Source: Coemansia sp. RSA 487 (lineage: Eukaryota; Kickxellomycota; Kickxellomycetes; Kickxellales; Kickxellaceae). From it: a stretch of DNA of 64,000 bases. This document shows, in pieces, positions 43,001 to 52,349 of this stretch. The notes beneath the pieces are model-generated. The model saw only the letters and a list, made by a program, of their open reading frames with translations. It made no database searches and had not been told where the DNA came from. The stretch is taken from NCBI GenBank assembly GCA_027577595.1, contig JANBRJ010000014.1:1-64000 (forward strand), read 5' to 3'. How positions within the stretch are numbered: the first letter of the stretch is position 1; every line of letters starts with the position of its first letter. A program made the translations under genes and the position numbers.

Positions 43001-45518
43001 CCAGCATCCCACTGCCGCCCATCCCAACCATACGCTGGTGCTGGCGCGCCGCACGCCGCTGCTTCTCATAGGCTCGCAGTTCAACCTCGATGCTGCGCCA
43101 GACACGCTCAGTCATAAACAGCATGTGGTGGCCGGTAGTGTAGTGCTGGTCGCGCACCCACCCGCGCGATGTGGCAATGCGCTCAGCCAGCAGAGCTGCA
43201 GTCAATGATGTTGCTTCCTCGTGCGCAATATCGACGTGTGCCACTGACGTGTATCTGGAGATGAATTCGTCAAAGGCCATGCTGACAGTGAACTCGACAG
43301 GGGCGCGGCGCTGCGACATCTCAACAATCCCCTGGCCATCCACCTGCTCGGCAAGGAACCGCTGGCTAAATGAATCATTAGCCACCGATGGGTCGTCTGG
43401 CCTGATATGCAGCACATGCCACAGCTTGCACTGATCCGCCGCTGTAAATACGTCCTCAAGCGCTGCGCCGACCTCACCGATAAATGTATTTGCTGGATCA
43501 TCATTGTCAGTTGCAGCAACCTCGGTAGCGCCGTCAGGGGATAGCCGCACGGTTGCACGCGTCGCTGGGCGTGTCGACAGGAACGTCCCGACGATTGCCG
43601 AATCCTCTTCAGGGTGGTAGTCCAGCGCAATCTGCGTAACACCAAACATCCTGCGGATCAATGCGCTTCGGCTCGAGTCCCTGAACAGCGTGTAGAAGTC
43701 TGGGCTTACCTCAAGATCCATGTTGTGCTGGCAGAACCCGTCGACGCTGTACATCATGCTGCCCAGGTAGTGGTGGACGCCGAACTGCGGCACTTGCTTG
43801 TCGCGTCTGTTCGGTGGCGGGCCTGGGATGAAGCGCGTGTTCTGACCATAGCTGCGGTTGATCGTGTTGACCAGCGCAATGTCGTCTGCTGCCTGCTCGC
43901 CCGATGCGTGCGTTTCTAGTGCGCCGACAATACCGTTTCTGTGTCTTCCCAGATAGTCTCCGTGCAGCATGTGCATTGTTTGCAGTCTCCCAGACCATGG
44001 CACATGCGTCAGCCCGGTCGCCGCATCGTCGTGCATCTGGCGCGCAATCCCGGTCTCCTCGCTCAGCACATCGCGCAGCACGAATCCGTGGAAGCGCTCG
44101 TTGGCTACGTTGATTGCAAACTGCTCAAATGAGCCGACATCGTCAGAAACCGTGTGCCTAGTGAATCCATACATATGCAGAACAGCGATGTGGTTGGTGG
44201 CATCGGCATCGCATGTGGTTTGGTTGATATGTTCGACCAGCCAGCAGTGGAGTAGGTGGTACAGTGCGCGCGCAAAGGCATCGCGCTGCCCAGCCGCGCC
44301 ATGGCTGTTGAGAAATACTGTGCAGAGATCGCTGCTCACCAGCGCTGTCTTGTAGCACAGCGCAGCAGTCAGAGCCGACGCCGACACGCCCAGATACTCA
44401 GCAACGAGCTCGACCTCCTCGGGATTGCGCACCACAGCGGCGTCCTCTTCGCGCTCGACGGCATCGGCAAACTCGACGTTGCCCAGGTGCACGATTGCCG
44501 CAAGTACTTGGAAGATTGCATGCTGCTGGCGCTCCCTGATCCCGCATGCCCTGAGCGCTGTGCGCAGCTGGTCCATCATGCCGGCATAGTGGTTTGGGCT
44601 AAGCATGGCTTTTGCCAATGGCGCAGATTTCCCCGACTGCTTCTCTGCTGACAGGTAGCGGAACCACGATTCGTCGCCACCATGGCGGAACTGCCACTGC
44701 TGGCGCTCGGCCGACGTCGAACCGTGCAAGAGATAGTAGAAAACGCTGAATGTGCGCTCGCCCGGCTGCACATGGGTGACGCGCCATCTGTCCAGTCCAA
44801 ACGCAACAACCTTGGTGCCTGAGATGTGTCCACGCTCGTTGAACTGCACCTCATGCCAGAGCCCCACACGCGTGGCGCCAAGACTCTCTGTGGTCTGTGC
44901 ACTCGAAAAGGCGTCGATTACTGTCCCGATGTACGACAGCTGGTGCTGCGCACGAGTGTTGTGGCGGCCCGAGTTTGACGCGAGTACGCACAGCTGGTCG
45001 GTGATAAGCCTGGCGGTCTCGGACTTGCCGCTCCCGCTGACACCACTCAGTACAATCGCTTGGTCCTGGCGCAGCCTGCGCATATGCGAGTAGGCGTCGG
45101 CAACCAGCTCAAACACATGCGGATCGAGCGAATCGCGTGCGGTAAAATCGCTCAAATCGTGATAACATGCGTCGCTGTACACGACGGAGGCCTCTTCCGA
45201 GAAAAGTCCGCTGGCCATCGCTTGCTCCGAATGGCAGGCAATCAGGATCGATGTGTGGATGCGGATGTATGGTACCGCGCGGTCAAAGCTTTCGGCTATG
45301 GCGTCTGCAATGTGGTCGGCCGTGGCTTCAGCGCCTAGAGCGATGCTTTCATCTTCTTCATCCGCCTCCATGCCTTTGTTATTGCGGTGGGCAAATGGAG
45401 CAGCAGGCGCTGCAGCGCCATTGCTGGCATGAAAGCCGTGGGACTCGGCAGCGGCCATTTGGACCATCTCCCCTCTGTCCTTGGGCTTTTCCTTTTGGGA
45501 CTTTTTAAAGAGCCCCAT
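40050..45518 (-). CDS. Chitin synthase with myosin motor-like head (class V/VII type)
   Basis: A single exon of 1822 codons. Residues about 60-790 form a myosin-like head with the P-loop GVSGSGKS (159-166). Switch I and switch II are degenerate: SLGATR stands where NxNSSR is expected, and HMYGFT where DIxGFE is expected. An acidic Gly-rich linker (about 840-930) follows, then two membrane helices (about 986-1012), a cytochrome-b5-like domain (about 1015-1090), a membrane helix near 1260-1280, and the chitin synthase catalytic domain with DAD at 1467-1469, EDR near 1570 and QRRRW at 1619-1623. Several C-terminal membrane helices lie at about 1640-1725. The enzyme polymerises GlcNAc from UDP-GlcNAc and extrudes chitin through the plasma membrane, usually at hyphal tips. 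The C-terminal DEK domain of class V is absent, which favours class VII or a basal form. All synthase motifs are intact. Confidence 0.95.
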   Translation of the reverse strand: MGLFKKSQKEKPKDRGEMVQMAAAESHGFHASNGAAAPAAPFAHRNNKGMEADEEDESIALGAEATADHIADAIAESFDRAVPYIRIHTSILIACHSEQAMASGLFSEEASVVYSDACYHDLSDFTARDSLDPHVFELVADAYSHMRRLRQDQAIVLSGVSGSGKSETARLITDQLCVLASNSGRHNTRAQHQLSYIGTVIDAFSSAQTTESLGATRVGLWHEVQFNERGHISGTKVVAFGLDRWRVTHVQPGERTFSVFYYLLHGSTSAERQQWQFRHGGDESWFRYLSAEKQSGKSAPLAKAMLSPNHYAGMMDQLRTALRACGIRERQQHAIFQVLAAIVHLGNVEFADAVEREEDAAVVRNPEEVELVAEYLGVSASALTAALCYKTALVSSDLCTVFLNSHGAAGQRDAFARALYHLLHCWLVEHINQTTCDADATNHIAVLHMYGFTRHTVSDDVGSFEQFAINVANERFHGFVLRDVLSEETGIARQMHDDAATGLTHVPWSGRLQTMHMLHGDYLGRHRNGIVGALETHASGEQAADDIALVNTINRSYGQNTRFIPGPPPNRRDKQVPQFGVHHYLGSMMYSVDGFCQHNMDLEVSPDFYTLFRDSSRSALIRRMFGVTQIALDYHPEEDSAIVGTFLSTRPATRATVRLSPDGATEVAATDNDDPANTFIGEVGAALEDVFTAADQCKLWHVLHIRPDDPSVANDSFSQRFLAEQVDGQGIVEMSQRRAPVEFTVSMAFDEFISRYTSVAHVDIAHEEATSLTAALLAERIATSRGWVRDQHYTTGHHMLFMTERVWRSIEVELRAYEKQRRAARQHQRMVGMGGSGMLEALAQMDSNGELHPPPRMPFDGDDDDAASTTYGSDVDGSEGYGGGAWSDGAEDDGCWSDGDGDGAYWDDDNNAAYADGPEGISAGGGGLAAGGGEKRAMAGGLHQQPVEEIETTSARRCWSRTTKGLTWLVPDWAMGCCGLKREDIRMAWREKVAICIIILGMWGLVLFFIIGLGLIMCPKQYVYTMDEVSGHTERSDAYVAMRGRVYDITNFLNQEHGRSRGGASPEDMIMYSGQEINSSFPLTLRAACPELISAQDDPHWLMYLKSDIETEMSFPFIHRAGSLANSKELMRQDFYYRSVLPKMRPFRVGDVVWDLAHIQAMHHKAGQYWRVINGEVFNMGPYFQTRDAPENIDSKKWHFLHRLVESIFEDAGARDTDITKYWNLLPLTRRVRQANYRCLKSLFYVGRVDTRHSFRCLFPNFLLLAAACLLMLVITIKFLASLQLSSRRKPQKHDKFVICQVPCYTEGETSLRRTIDTLATLGYNDKHRLLFIICDGNIVGSGNDRPTPRIVLDILGVDPKLDPPGRAFRSIGEGAQQHNVAKVYSGLYEYEGHVVPYLVVAKIGKQSEKSRPGNRGKRDSQMLLLHFLNRVHFEAPMSPLDLEIYHQMKNVIGVHPSLYEYLLMVDADTEVLPDSLTRLVSCMVHDAKVIGICGETMLTNEDFSWTTMIQVYEYFISHHMAKAFESLFGSVTCLPGCFCMYRLRTNRGLPLIISKNVVRDYSENHVDTLHKKNLLSLGEDRYLTTLMMKYFPQYKMTFTPDAKSKTTAPDTWSVLLSQRRRWINSTVHNLVELVFLPEMCGFCCFSMRFVVFIDLLGTLTMPCTLFYLIYLVYLAVTKIADIGYISLILIGAIYGLQAVIFVLKRQWQHIGWMIIYLLAYPLWSFFIPIYAFWHMDDFSWGNTRIVVGDDGKRQIFVKDEDPFNPDDVPMKTWADYEAEILERQMQIEQMEAVAQAIDEFGNDGVRPVSRFTELPMPHSQL

Positions 45519-46148
45519 GGTTAAGTCAATAAATAAATAAATAAATATAATGCTATTTTCCAGCTATTTGCAAATAAACAAGATATTGCTCTAGTGTGTG
45601 CAAGACTTAAACGCAAGAAAGCTAAAGTTAAAAAAGCAGAGAAGAAAGCTGTCAACCCTACATGCACATATGCGTATAGGCATATATTATATGCGTCGTG
45701 CAGCACTTTGACAGCGCATAAAATAAGGTAAAAGATATACGGATAGCGGATGCGGGACATTGCTACAGGTGGTCCATGTTTCATAGCAGCGGGAAGTGCA
45801 CACATTCCCACATGGTTGGAATTTTATACTATAAAGATATCCTCTTTTTTTATTCTCCACATTCAGCTGCTTGTTTCATCCAGATGGCATGGCCCACCAC
45901 GACTTTGTTCTTTAATGCATAGTTTTTTTTCTTTAGCTCTAACACATGGATGGGCTGGGGAAAATGACACTGAGCATTCTACATTTATATTTTTTCTGTT
46001 TGTATTTACATCACATTCCAGGTTCATAATGTAGCGATATTTAATTAAGATTATCGACATGTCAACTTGTCCTGATAAGATCTTTTTCTTGGCTGGTTCT
46101 TCAGTTAACCCTTCTTCCTTATATATAGCATTTACTCGATTTATAGTT
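45519..46148. other. Intergenic region between chitin synthase and serine protease
   Basis: This region holds the presumed promoter of the minus-strand chitin synthase gene and the 3' flank of the protease gene. It is AT-rich with T tracts. A (AAAT)n-like run lies just before the chitin synthase start (about 45529-45545). No coding region or RNA gene is apparent. Confidence 0.4.
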
Positions 46149-46994
46149 CTAGTATGTGCTCAGGTGCTTTTTAGAGAGCCCAGTCGCATCCATGATAAAC
46201 TTCAGGTGATAAATCGTATGCAAGTAGTAGTGTACCGACGTCTCGGCCGAGCACGTTCGCTTTCCATTCCAGCGGACGTGGCTATCAAACGCTGCAAGCA
46301 TTGGTGTGCCTTCGTTATTGATGGTCACGCCAGTGCCAGAATCACCATTGCATGAGCTGACACCTGGCGTGTATTTTCCTGGTGTGCATATCAGTGGCCC
46401 GTCAGCGTCAAAGCTCGAAAACAACAGCTTACAGTCAGATACTGTGCCTGTGACGAGCGTTGATCCACGCAGCGCGGTGCTCTGGAACCCTGTCTCGGTT
46501 TGTCCCCAGCCAATGGCCATAACTGGTTCTTTGGCTCCGATAGGCAAGCTGTACAACGCTATTCGCTGGACAGTGCCACTGAACACGAGCTTTGGGATCT
46601 GCATTATGGCTATATCGTTTGTTCGGTTCTTTTGCCCATTCACCATATAGTCTGGGTGTACCGTTGCCTTTATAACAGTGACTGTGGTTTGCCTGTACAG
46701 CTCAACGCTTCCGTAACCTACACTTATATCTGCGGCGGGTGTAACCGACAAGTTGGAGTCTATCACGCAATGCGCGGCAGTTACTATATGTTCAGAGGAA
46801 AGTATGCTTCCTCCGCACACATGGATAGCGCCATCGCTGTCTTTTCTTTTTATATAAACCGCATATGCTCCCTGCTGCTCTGGAATTAAAAAGCCGCCGA
46901 CTACTCGTTTTTCCAGTGCCCTTTCAGCCATTAGTGGTCCCGACATTAATAAGCAAATTGCCAGGAAAGCAAGTAACAGACGGCATGTACACAT
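46149..46994 (-). CDS. Secreted chymotrypsin/trypsin-fold serine protease (S1)
   Basis: The 281-residue protein has a signal peptide (to about residue 23) and a short propeptide ending EKR, followed by VVGGF, the activated N-terminus after Kex2-type or trypsin-like cleavage. The catalytic triad is complete: His75 in VTAAHC, Asp127 in NDIAIM and Ser219 in CNGDSGTG. The usual GDSGGP reads GDSGTG. The residue equivalent to trypsin Asp189 is Ser213, so the primary specificity is probably not for Lys or Arg. It is secreted and likely digests extracellular protein, or host protein if the fungus is associated with an animal. The C-terminal 30 residues (HHYLKFI-like helix and a short tail) are ordinary for the fold. 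It is transcribed divergently from the S1-like gene at 47902. Confidence 0.9.
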   Translation of the reverse strand: MCTCRLLLAFLAICLLMSGPLMAERALEKRVVGGFLIPEQQGAYAVYIKRKDSDGAIHVCGGSILSSEHIVTAAHCVIDSNLSVTPAADISVGYGSVELYRQTTVTVIKATVHPDYMVNGQKNRTNDIAIMQIPKLVFSGTVQRIALYSLPIGAKEPVMAIGWGQTETGFQSTALRGSTLVTGTVSDCKLLFSSFDADGPLICTPGKYTPGVSSCNGDSGTGVTINNEGTPMLAAFDSHVRWNGKRTCSAETSVHYYLHTIYHLKFIMDATGLSKKHLSTY

Positions 46995-47901
46995 AACTTA
47001 CAAAATAAAGTTAAATCATTGACGAGTGGTGCTGAATGTATCAAGAAAAACGCTAATAGGCAAACAACCTCATTTGATTCTTGGAACAAGCCCATGCAAG
47101 TCTTTTTTTGGAACAACATAACCCGGATATACGCATGATCCGATTCAATTTTGGAAACATATCCATATCTCAATATGGATTTTTGCTAATCAAAGTGGTG
47201 ATCAATTAAAACATTCTTCCCCTCTTCCTTTATCATGTGCGACATAGAACAGAATCCACGGTCGTCAGAAAATTAGACTTTTCCTTTTCCCACTCGTTTG
47301 CAAAAAGGAATAAAGATCTTTTACAACGACAAAATGGGCAAAGAAGATAGCGGCCTTTTCTCGCTTCCATATCGCATAAAGCACAATGAATAACCGAAAG
47401 CGGAAGGTGCAAAATAACCCTTCTGTTTGTTGAATATTGAAGCAAAGAAAAGCAAATAAAAAATTAAATAAAACTCCTTCCCAAGAAGTTTTCATTTGTA
47501 AAGAGACACATCTTTATGTTCCACTATTCTTTATAACTTTTGTCCTATATAAATGAAGTAGAATGGACGATGGTAAAGAAGTCGCAAAGTTATTGTGTAA
47601 AGATGTAAAGGGAATAAAGGATAAAGAAATAAAACCAAGGCCCATCTACTAGATATTTCATGTAAAGAACACTTTCTCTTAGCATTCCTTTTTTTAGTCC
47701 CGGAAAGAGGACAACCCTTCCTTCCTTCCGATATAACTAGCGTCTTTCTTTCTTTCGTAAGGCATTTATTATCCATATTTTCTAATTAACGCGCACTTTC
47801 TTGCATTTTAATGACCATCTGTTTACTTCCATTCACTGTTTTCATCTTACTCTGTTGATTATCTTGTATATACGTTCTATATTAAAATCTGTGTATCCTC
47901 G
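46995..47901. other. Shared divergent promoter region of the two S1 genes
   Basis: 907 bases separate the two divergent start codons. The stretch is AT-rich with A and T tracts and no protein-like ORF. TATATAAATG occurs near 47545 on the plus strand and TATATACG near 47866, possible TATA elements for the plus-strand gene. Nothing else is recognisable. Confidence 0.4.
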
Positions 47902-49638
47902 ATGCTCCTTAAATTCCTATATTATATAACCACGGCTGCATATTTGCTGTTGGCTGCTGGTGCACAAGATGTAGCAGTACCAAAGAACAATGGCAACGAC
48001 ATTGTGACCACAAGTACAACCACCAGCACTAGCGGCTCTACTGGCAGTATCAGCTCTGCGATATCGATGTTTCCTGATGGCGTGTTGATAATTGACGGCA
48101 AACAGACCTCGTGCATGGTAGCGCTAGTCAACGAGGCGTATGGGTTTGTTTCAGCCGCATGTCTGATGTCTGCAGGAGAAACCACGGCCAAGACTGCCGG
48201 CAGACTGAAGCTGGCCATCAATGGGCTGGAGGCATCCGGTTTGCTTTCAATTGCAGCAGCCGTAGTGCATCCGTCGTACAACGCAACCACACTGGCCAAC
48301 AACATTGGTGTGCTTTACTTTACGGCCAACCAGAGCAGCAAATCCAACAATGGGGATAGCGTTGCAGCTGCCAAATGCGACGTCACAAAGACGTACCTTG
48401 AGCGCAGGACATTGTCCAACCTAAGCCCGCTTACGTGGAATACACCGCCAACCATCGTTGCCTTTAAAAGCAACAGTAACGATGTGTGCACTATCGGGTC
48501 GCCCATCTACAGTGCAAACAAGGGTGACTTTATTTGCAACAACGCTGTAGCGTCCCCAGGTAGTGGTCTCTCCTCGTGCGCGCTTCCTTTGGGTCTAGGG
48601 TATACTGCGATTACGGCTAACAGCGCACTGCCATCTGCGGTGTACAGTCACTCTGTTGTGTTTGGTGACGGTCTCTGCAGCAATAACAAAATGGTCCACT
48701 ACTACGTGGTGCTTAGCAACTATTTAGCATGGGGTGCGCAAGTTGTTCAGAATCTCAAGACTGCAGGTGTTTCTGGAAAGAGCGCCAATGTTGCAGCTGA
48801 CTACTCGATGGACCCACCTGCAGAGATTGTCCCTGTTATCATGACATATTCGGGCGACCTGTACACACAGGCTCCGGTTCCTATGGCTACGCCAACGCCT
48901 AGCAGTGGTTCACACTCATACACTACATTCTATATTACCACATCCAGCTGCGATACAGACACTGGAGGTGGTGCTGGAGGCAATACTGGAGGCAATAATC
49001 CAGCACCAACAGCCACTAACACTCCTCCTCCACCAGCCACCGGTGGTGGCTCTGACTCATCTTCCAACACTGGTGGCAATGGTGGCAATGTACCATCTTC
49101 AGATATTGGTGCTGGCGATTCTGCAGGTACTGTAGGCGATACGTACGATACAGACTGCACTGAAACTGGTATGAGCGGTATGGATGACAACAGCATGCCA
49201 GACTGTGACGATTCAGACGACGGCGGCGATAACCCATTCTCAGGAATCGCTAATATTGTTACAATGCGCCAGTCCGGAAACGGTAACGTATACGTTCCCA
49301 TCGACAATAGCGCAGGACCCACACCCGGAAATACTGGCATGAATACTATAGTATCTGGCGACACTGATACTGGCACACCTACTGCACCATCCGGTGACTT
49401 GGATACAGAAACAAATCACATTGCCTCTGATGATACTGGAGATGTCTCTGAAGGCAGTAGCGAAACTGATGCGTCATCGGATGGGCAGACAGATTCGGCT
49501 GCTGAATCAAATGAAAAGTCGTCATCCGGTGGCATCTCACGCACCACAGCCATTCTTATTGCTGTGTTGGTCCCTCTTTCTGTGCTCGCTATCTTTGTAT
49601 GCTTGTATTTCTACTGGAGACGTAGAACTCATGTCTAA
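47902..49638 (+). CDS. Membrane-anchored inactive S1 serine-protease homologue
   Basis: The 578-residue protein starts with a signal peptide (cleavage after AGAQ). Residues about 55-310 follow the S1 fold: FPDGVLIIDG, CMVALVNEAYGFVSAACL in the place of the CGGxL...TAAHC segment, VVHPSYNATTLANNIGVLYF in the place of VHPxY...NDIAL. The catalytic His is Ala86 and the Asp is Asn134, and no GDSGG motif exists (GSGLSSCALPLG stands nearby). It therefore cannot be a protease. Residues about 330-540 are a long Gly/Ser/Thr/Asp-rich stalk, probably O-glycosylated, and about 549-571 is a transmembrane helix followed by WRRR, a stop-transfer signal. The inferred topology is an extracellular pseudoprotease domain on a stalk with a tiny cytosolic tail. 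It could bind a ligand or serve as a decoy for inhibitors; neither is shown. It is divergent to an active paralogue. Confidence 0.75.
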   Translation: MLLKFLYYITTAAYLLLAAGAQDVAVPKNNGNDIVTTSTTTSTSGSTGSISSAISMFPDGVLIIDGKQTSCMVALVNEAYGFVSAACLMSAGETTAKTAGRLKLAINGLEASGLLSIAAAVVHPSYNATTLANNIGVLYFTANQSSKSNNGDSVAAAKCDVTKTYLERRTLSNLSPLTWNTPPTIVAFKSNSNDVCTIGSPIYSANKGDFICNNAVASPGSGLSSCALPLGLGYTAITANSALPSAVYSHSVVFGDGLCSNNKMVHYYVVLSNYLAWGAQVVQNLKTAGVSGKSANVAADYSMDPPAEIVPVIMTYSGDLYTQAPVPMATPTPSSGSHSYTTFYITTSSCDTDTGGGAGGNTGGNNPAPTATNTPPPPATGGGSDSSSNTGGNGGNVPSSDIGAGDSAGTVGDTYDTDCTETGMSGMDDNSMPDCDDSDDGGDNPFSGIANIVTMRQSGNGNVYVPIDNSAGPTPGNTGMNTIVSGDTDTGTPTAPSGDLDTETNHIASDDTGDVSEGSSETDASSDGQTDSAAESNEKSSSGGISRTTAILIAVLVPLSVLAIFVCLYFYWRRRTHV

Positions 49639-49639
49639 T

Positions 49640-49775
49640 TTTATTTTTCTATAATATATATATTTTATTTTCCTATAATAAATATTTTTTATATAATAAA
49701 TATTTTTTTATATAATTAATATTTTTTTATATAATAAATATTTTTTTTATATAAAAAATATATATACAACAAATA
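49640..49775. repeat. AT-rich tandem repeat, about 23-nt unit
   Basis: About five imperfect copies of a unit like ATATAATAAATATTTTTTT follow the stop of the pseudoprotease gene. The sequence is almost pure A/T and may act as a 3' end or an AT-rich spacer. Length variation between strains is likely. Confidence 0.75.
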
Positions 49776-50037
49776 TATTCCCACTTTATCTATATTTAGA
49801 CTCATTATCTGTTTATTTAGGCTCACTATTTGCTGTATGGCTCCATTTTGCCTTAATTTGTATATAACGCTCACAGCTATCTCCGACAATGGAAACTATT
49901 TCTGTCACAATGTATCCGTGAACAATGTCCAACTTGTATAATAGTATCTGTATTGTCGAACTAGCAAAAAAAATTTTTCTCTGTTTTGCAGCCCATCTGT
50001 TTTCAAACTGCATCCAACTAATTAGTTCAGCTAGCAA

Positions 50038-50045
50038 TATAAAAA
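50038..50045 (+). promoter_or_regulatory. TATA box of the 50127 gene
   Basis: TATAAAAA lies 89 bases before the ATG at 50127, the normal fungal spacing for a TATA-driven secreted-protein gene. Confidence 0.5.
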
Positions 50046-50126
50046 GACCTGCAGGAGGATGAGTTCTTCCCATTCCCAAATGAAAAAAAAACTCTAATTT
50101 TCATCCATTCACCATTCATTAGCGAA

Positions 50127-50768
50127 ATGAAGTTTACATCCATTTTTACCCTCTGCACCCTTGGACTCGTGTCCCTTTTTGTAGCTCCTGGGGCAAACGC
50201 CGCTACAGCTATTACGATTGACCAGCTAAACAAGGCGATACCCGACCGTGTCGGAGACAACTCATGTGCAACTAACGTATGCGCAACCAATCCACAGGCA
50301 CTTTCCTCAATAAACAAAGCTATTGCTAAATACGAAGTGACAGAGAAGGGCGAGATTGCTGCGCTAATTGCCCTAATGGCATATGAGTCTGGCGATTGGC
50401 TATACAATTACAATGTCTATCCTGGGCGTCCAGGTCAAGGAACACGTGCCATGCTGATGTTCAACTTTATCGTTGAGTACGCAGCCAATCTGCACCCAGA
50501 TAGCACGAAGCAGATATTGGAGTCTGGACCTATGAGCGACATTATTATGGATGATGTACTCCGCTTGGTGCTTAACAACGACGATAGTTTTGGCGCAGCC
50601 TTCTGGTACTTGATCAACAAGGCTCCCACCTACCACAATAACCCGAACAAGCTACGTGTCGGTAATCTTGCTGACTTCCAGGACTATGTTACCAATGGTG
50701 TAGGAGCTACCTGGGATGATTCGCGCAAGGCTGCTTGGGACAAGACTAATGCAGCACTGAATGGCTAA
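50127..50768 (+). CDS. Secreted protein of unknown function, PGRPGQGTR family, copy 1
   Basis: The 213-residue protein has a signal peptide ending GANA (residue 25). The mature part begins with ITIDQLNKAIPDR, then has two closely spaced Cys (probably a disulfide), a helix with LIALMAYESGDWLYN, the motif PGRPGQGTRAM followed by MFNF, and a C-terminal half with DSFGAAFWYLI and DYVTNGVGATWDDSRKAAW. The same pattern occurs in secreted proteins of many filamentous fungi. I do not know its activity; the conserved Glu in YES and the helical layout recall lysozyme-like folds, but this is speculation. Two paralogues follow: a dead one at 51181 and one at 52635 with an added N-terminal repeat. The start fits the signal peptide and TATA box. 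Confidence 0.75.
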   Translation: MKFTSIFTLCTLGLVSLFVAPGANAATAITIDQLNKAIPDRVGDNSCATNVCATNPQALSSINKAIAKYEVTEKGEIAALIALMAYESGDWLYNYNVYPGRPGQGTRAMLMFNFIVEYAANLHPDSTKQILESGPMSDIIMDDVLRLVLNNDDSFGAAFWYLINKAPTYHNNPNKLRVGNLADFQDYVTNGVGATWDDSRKAAWDKTNAALNG

Positions 50769-51100
50769 ATGATAGTGTGTTTTCTTATTTCCAATAGCTC
50801 ATCTTTTTGTGTTAACTGTCAGTTTATAAAACACGTTTCTTTTTCATTTGGATATGGAAAACTTGTGTAGTTTTCACAGTTTCTGCCAATGTTTCATCTG
50901 AGAGGGTTTTTCTTTTGTTTTTACGTATGTTCACAACTGGTACTCTTCTTAGGTTCCATGTTTGGGCAGCTACGCAAAGATCAACCCAAAAACAAAATGT
51001 CCCTGCACAGATTTTGCAGCTTATGGCGCCTATTCAAATGCAATATACAAATACTGGCTAACGATTGATCACTGTGATCCTAACACTACTACATTCAAAG

Positions 51101-51110
51101 TATATAAATA
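51101..51110 (+). promoter_or_regulatory. TATA box of the dead paralogue
   Basis: TATATAAATA lies 71 bases before the remnant start at 51181, so the promoter of the pseudogene has outlived its coding sequence. Confidence 0.4.
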
Positions 51111-51180
51111 CCATGTTTCGAGAGAATGCTAGATTTTTCCATAGCATTTTTTCCATTTAATTCAATTTCCCTTCCTACCT

Positions 51181-51712
51181 ATGAGTTTAATGCCAGTTCT
51201 GTCTAATTCCAGCGCACCATCAATCGACACTACTGGTTCCTCTGACACTGACCAAGCATGATATCACAAGACGCGATGAAGCAAGTGCTGTTATTTCCCT
51301 AATGGTATACGAATCCGCCAGCTAGCAGTAAAACAAGAACCACTATCCTGGAAATCCCGGCCATGGAATACGCAACATGCAAGAGTGCAGCTTTAGCAAG
51401 GAGTATTCCAAGTATCTGTGTCCCACCGATTACGGTAAAATTCCAAACACAGAGTCAAATGTGGATTATAGTGCAAAATCCAACGCAGCCATGAACGCTG
51501 TTCTTAGCTTTGTTCTTAAAGACGATGGTAGCTTTGCCTCCAGCTTCTGGTGCCTTGTTAACAATGCCCCCATCTACCACACTAATCTGGATAAGCTGCG
51601 CGAGGATGATTTCGACGAATTTCATGAGTACATTATGAATGACGTCCAGAGTGGCTGGGAGGATAACCGCAAGGGCTATTGGAATAGTATTACACTGGGG
51701 CTGGGCAGCTAA
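51181..51712 (+). pseudogene. PGRPGQGTR-family copy 2, broken
   Basis: The second half (51377-51712, open) is clearly the family's C-terminal region: DDGSFASSFWCLV, YIMNDVQSGWEDNRKGYW, a stop at the family's position. The first half has lost its signal-peptide region and is in scrambled frames with stops; around 51270-51370 the remains of VISLMVYES and PGNPGHGIRNM can still be read. The gene once resembled copy 3 more than copy 1. It lies between two intact paralogues on the same strand, as expected of tandem duplication with loss of one copy. Confidence 0.8.
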
Positions 51713-51977
51713 GTAGTTCCTATTTTTACCTTATTATCTGTAGCTCGTGTTGAAGATACTGTTGCGGCAGCTGGAATAAATTCTACAAGGAAATGGAAAC
51801 AACGCAATGCACTTTTAGGTAGTAGCAAAGATTGACGCTCCGTTATGACATCTACAGCTCTTTGTGCCATATCAAAGGATAGTGCATTTATTTCCAGCCC
51901 GACGCTTGTTTGTATTTTCAGTGTTGGTGATCTCATACATCAATACCCGCTTTGCCGCACTACAATATACGCCCACT

Positions 51978-52006
51978 TTATTATTATTATTATTATTATT
52001 ATTATT
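51978..52006. repeat. (TTA)n microsatellite
   Basis: About ten TTA copies in an otherwise non-coding stretch. Confidence 0.85.
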
Positions 52007-52085
52007 TTTACCATATTTTCGTTTTACTTTTGCATCTTCAATTTATTGACCAAGCTTGAGAAGCATTCTCCTGGGATAATGCTTT

Positions 52086-52349
52086 TTATAAATGCTTAGT
52101 AGCCCCACTTGTAAAAGAAAATAACCTTTTGTTTTCAGGTTCGAACATGTAAACTCGGATTTTTCCAGACTTCTGTGAATGTATAGTATGGGAGAAGCTT
52201 TCGGAAAAGGACTCCTTGCTGATCTCCAGCTGTCTTTCCAGTTCCTTAAGGATGCAAAGCCCAGCTCTGAAAGACGTTAATTTTTGTACGTTGTTGCGCA
52301 TGCATGCAAATCTGCAGCGTATGACGTCTATCCAATTAAAACAGCACAA
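52086..52349 (-). other. Weak minus-strand ORF in the intergenic region
   Basis: An 87-codon minus-strand frame between copies 2 and 3 of the secreted family contains a charged helical stretch (ILKELERQLEISKESF). It has no promoter element, no recognised family and no neighbours that would explain it. I list it only because 51713-52634 otherwise holds nothing but the microsatellite and a TATAAATA near 52407. Confidence 0.2.

Noticed and set aside
40047-45508. Plus-strand ORFs antisense to the chitin synthase (for example 40047-40865 and 42536-43117)
   Set aside because: They are shadows of the GC-rich minus-strand gene with biased composition (His/Arg or Pro/Arg-rich).
47531-47776. Minus-strand ORF of 81 codons in the divergent S1 promoter
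   Set aside because: The product is basic then hydrophobic with no start context, promoter or relative; it lies in AT-rich regulatory sequence.
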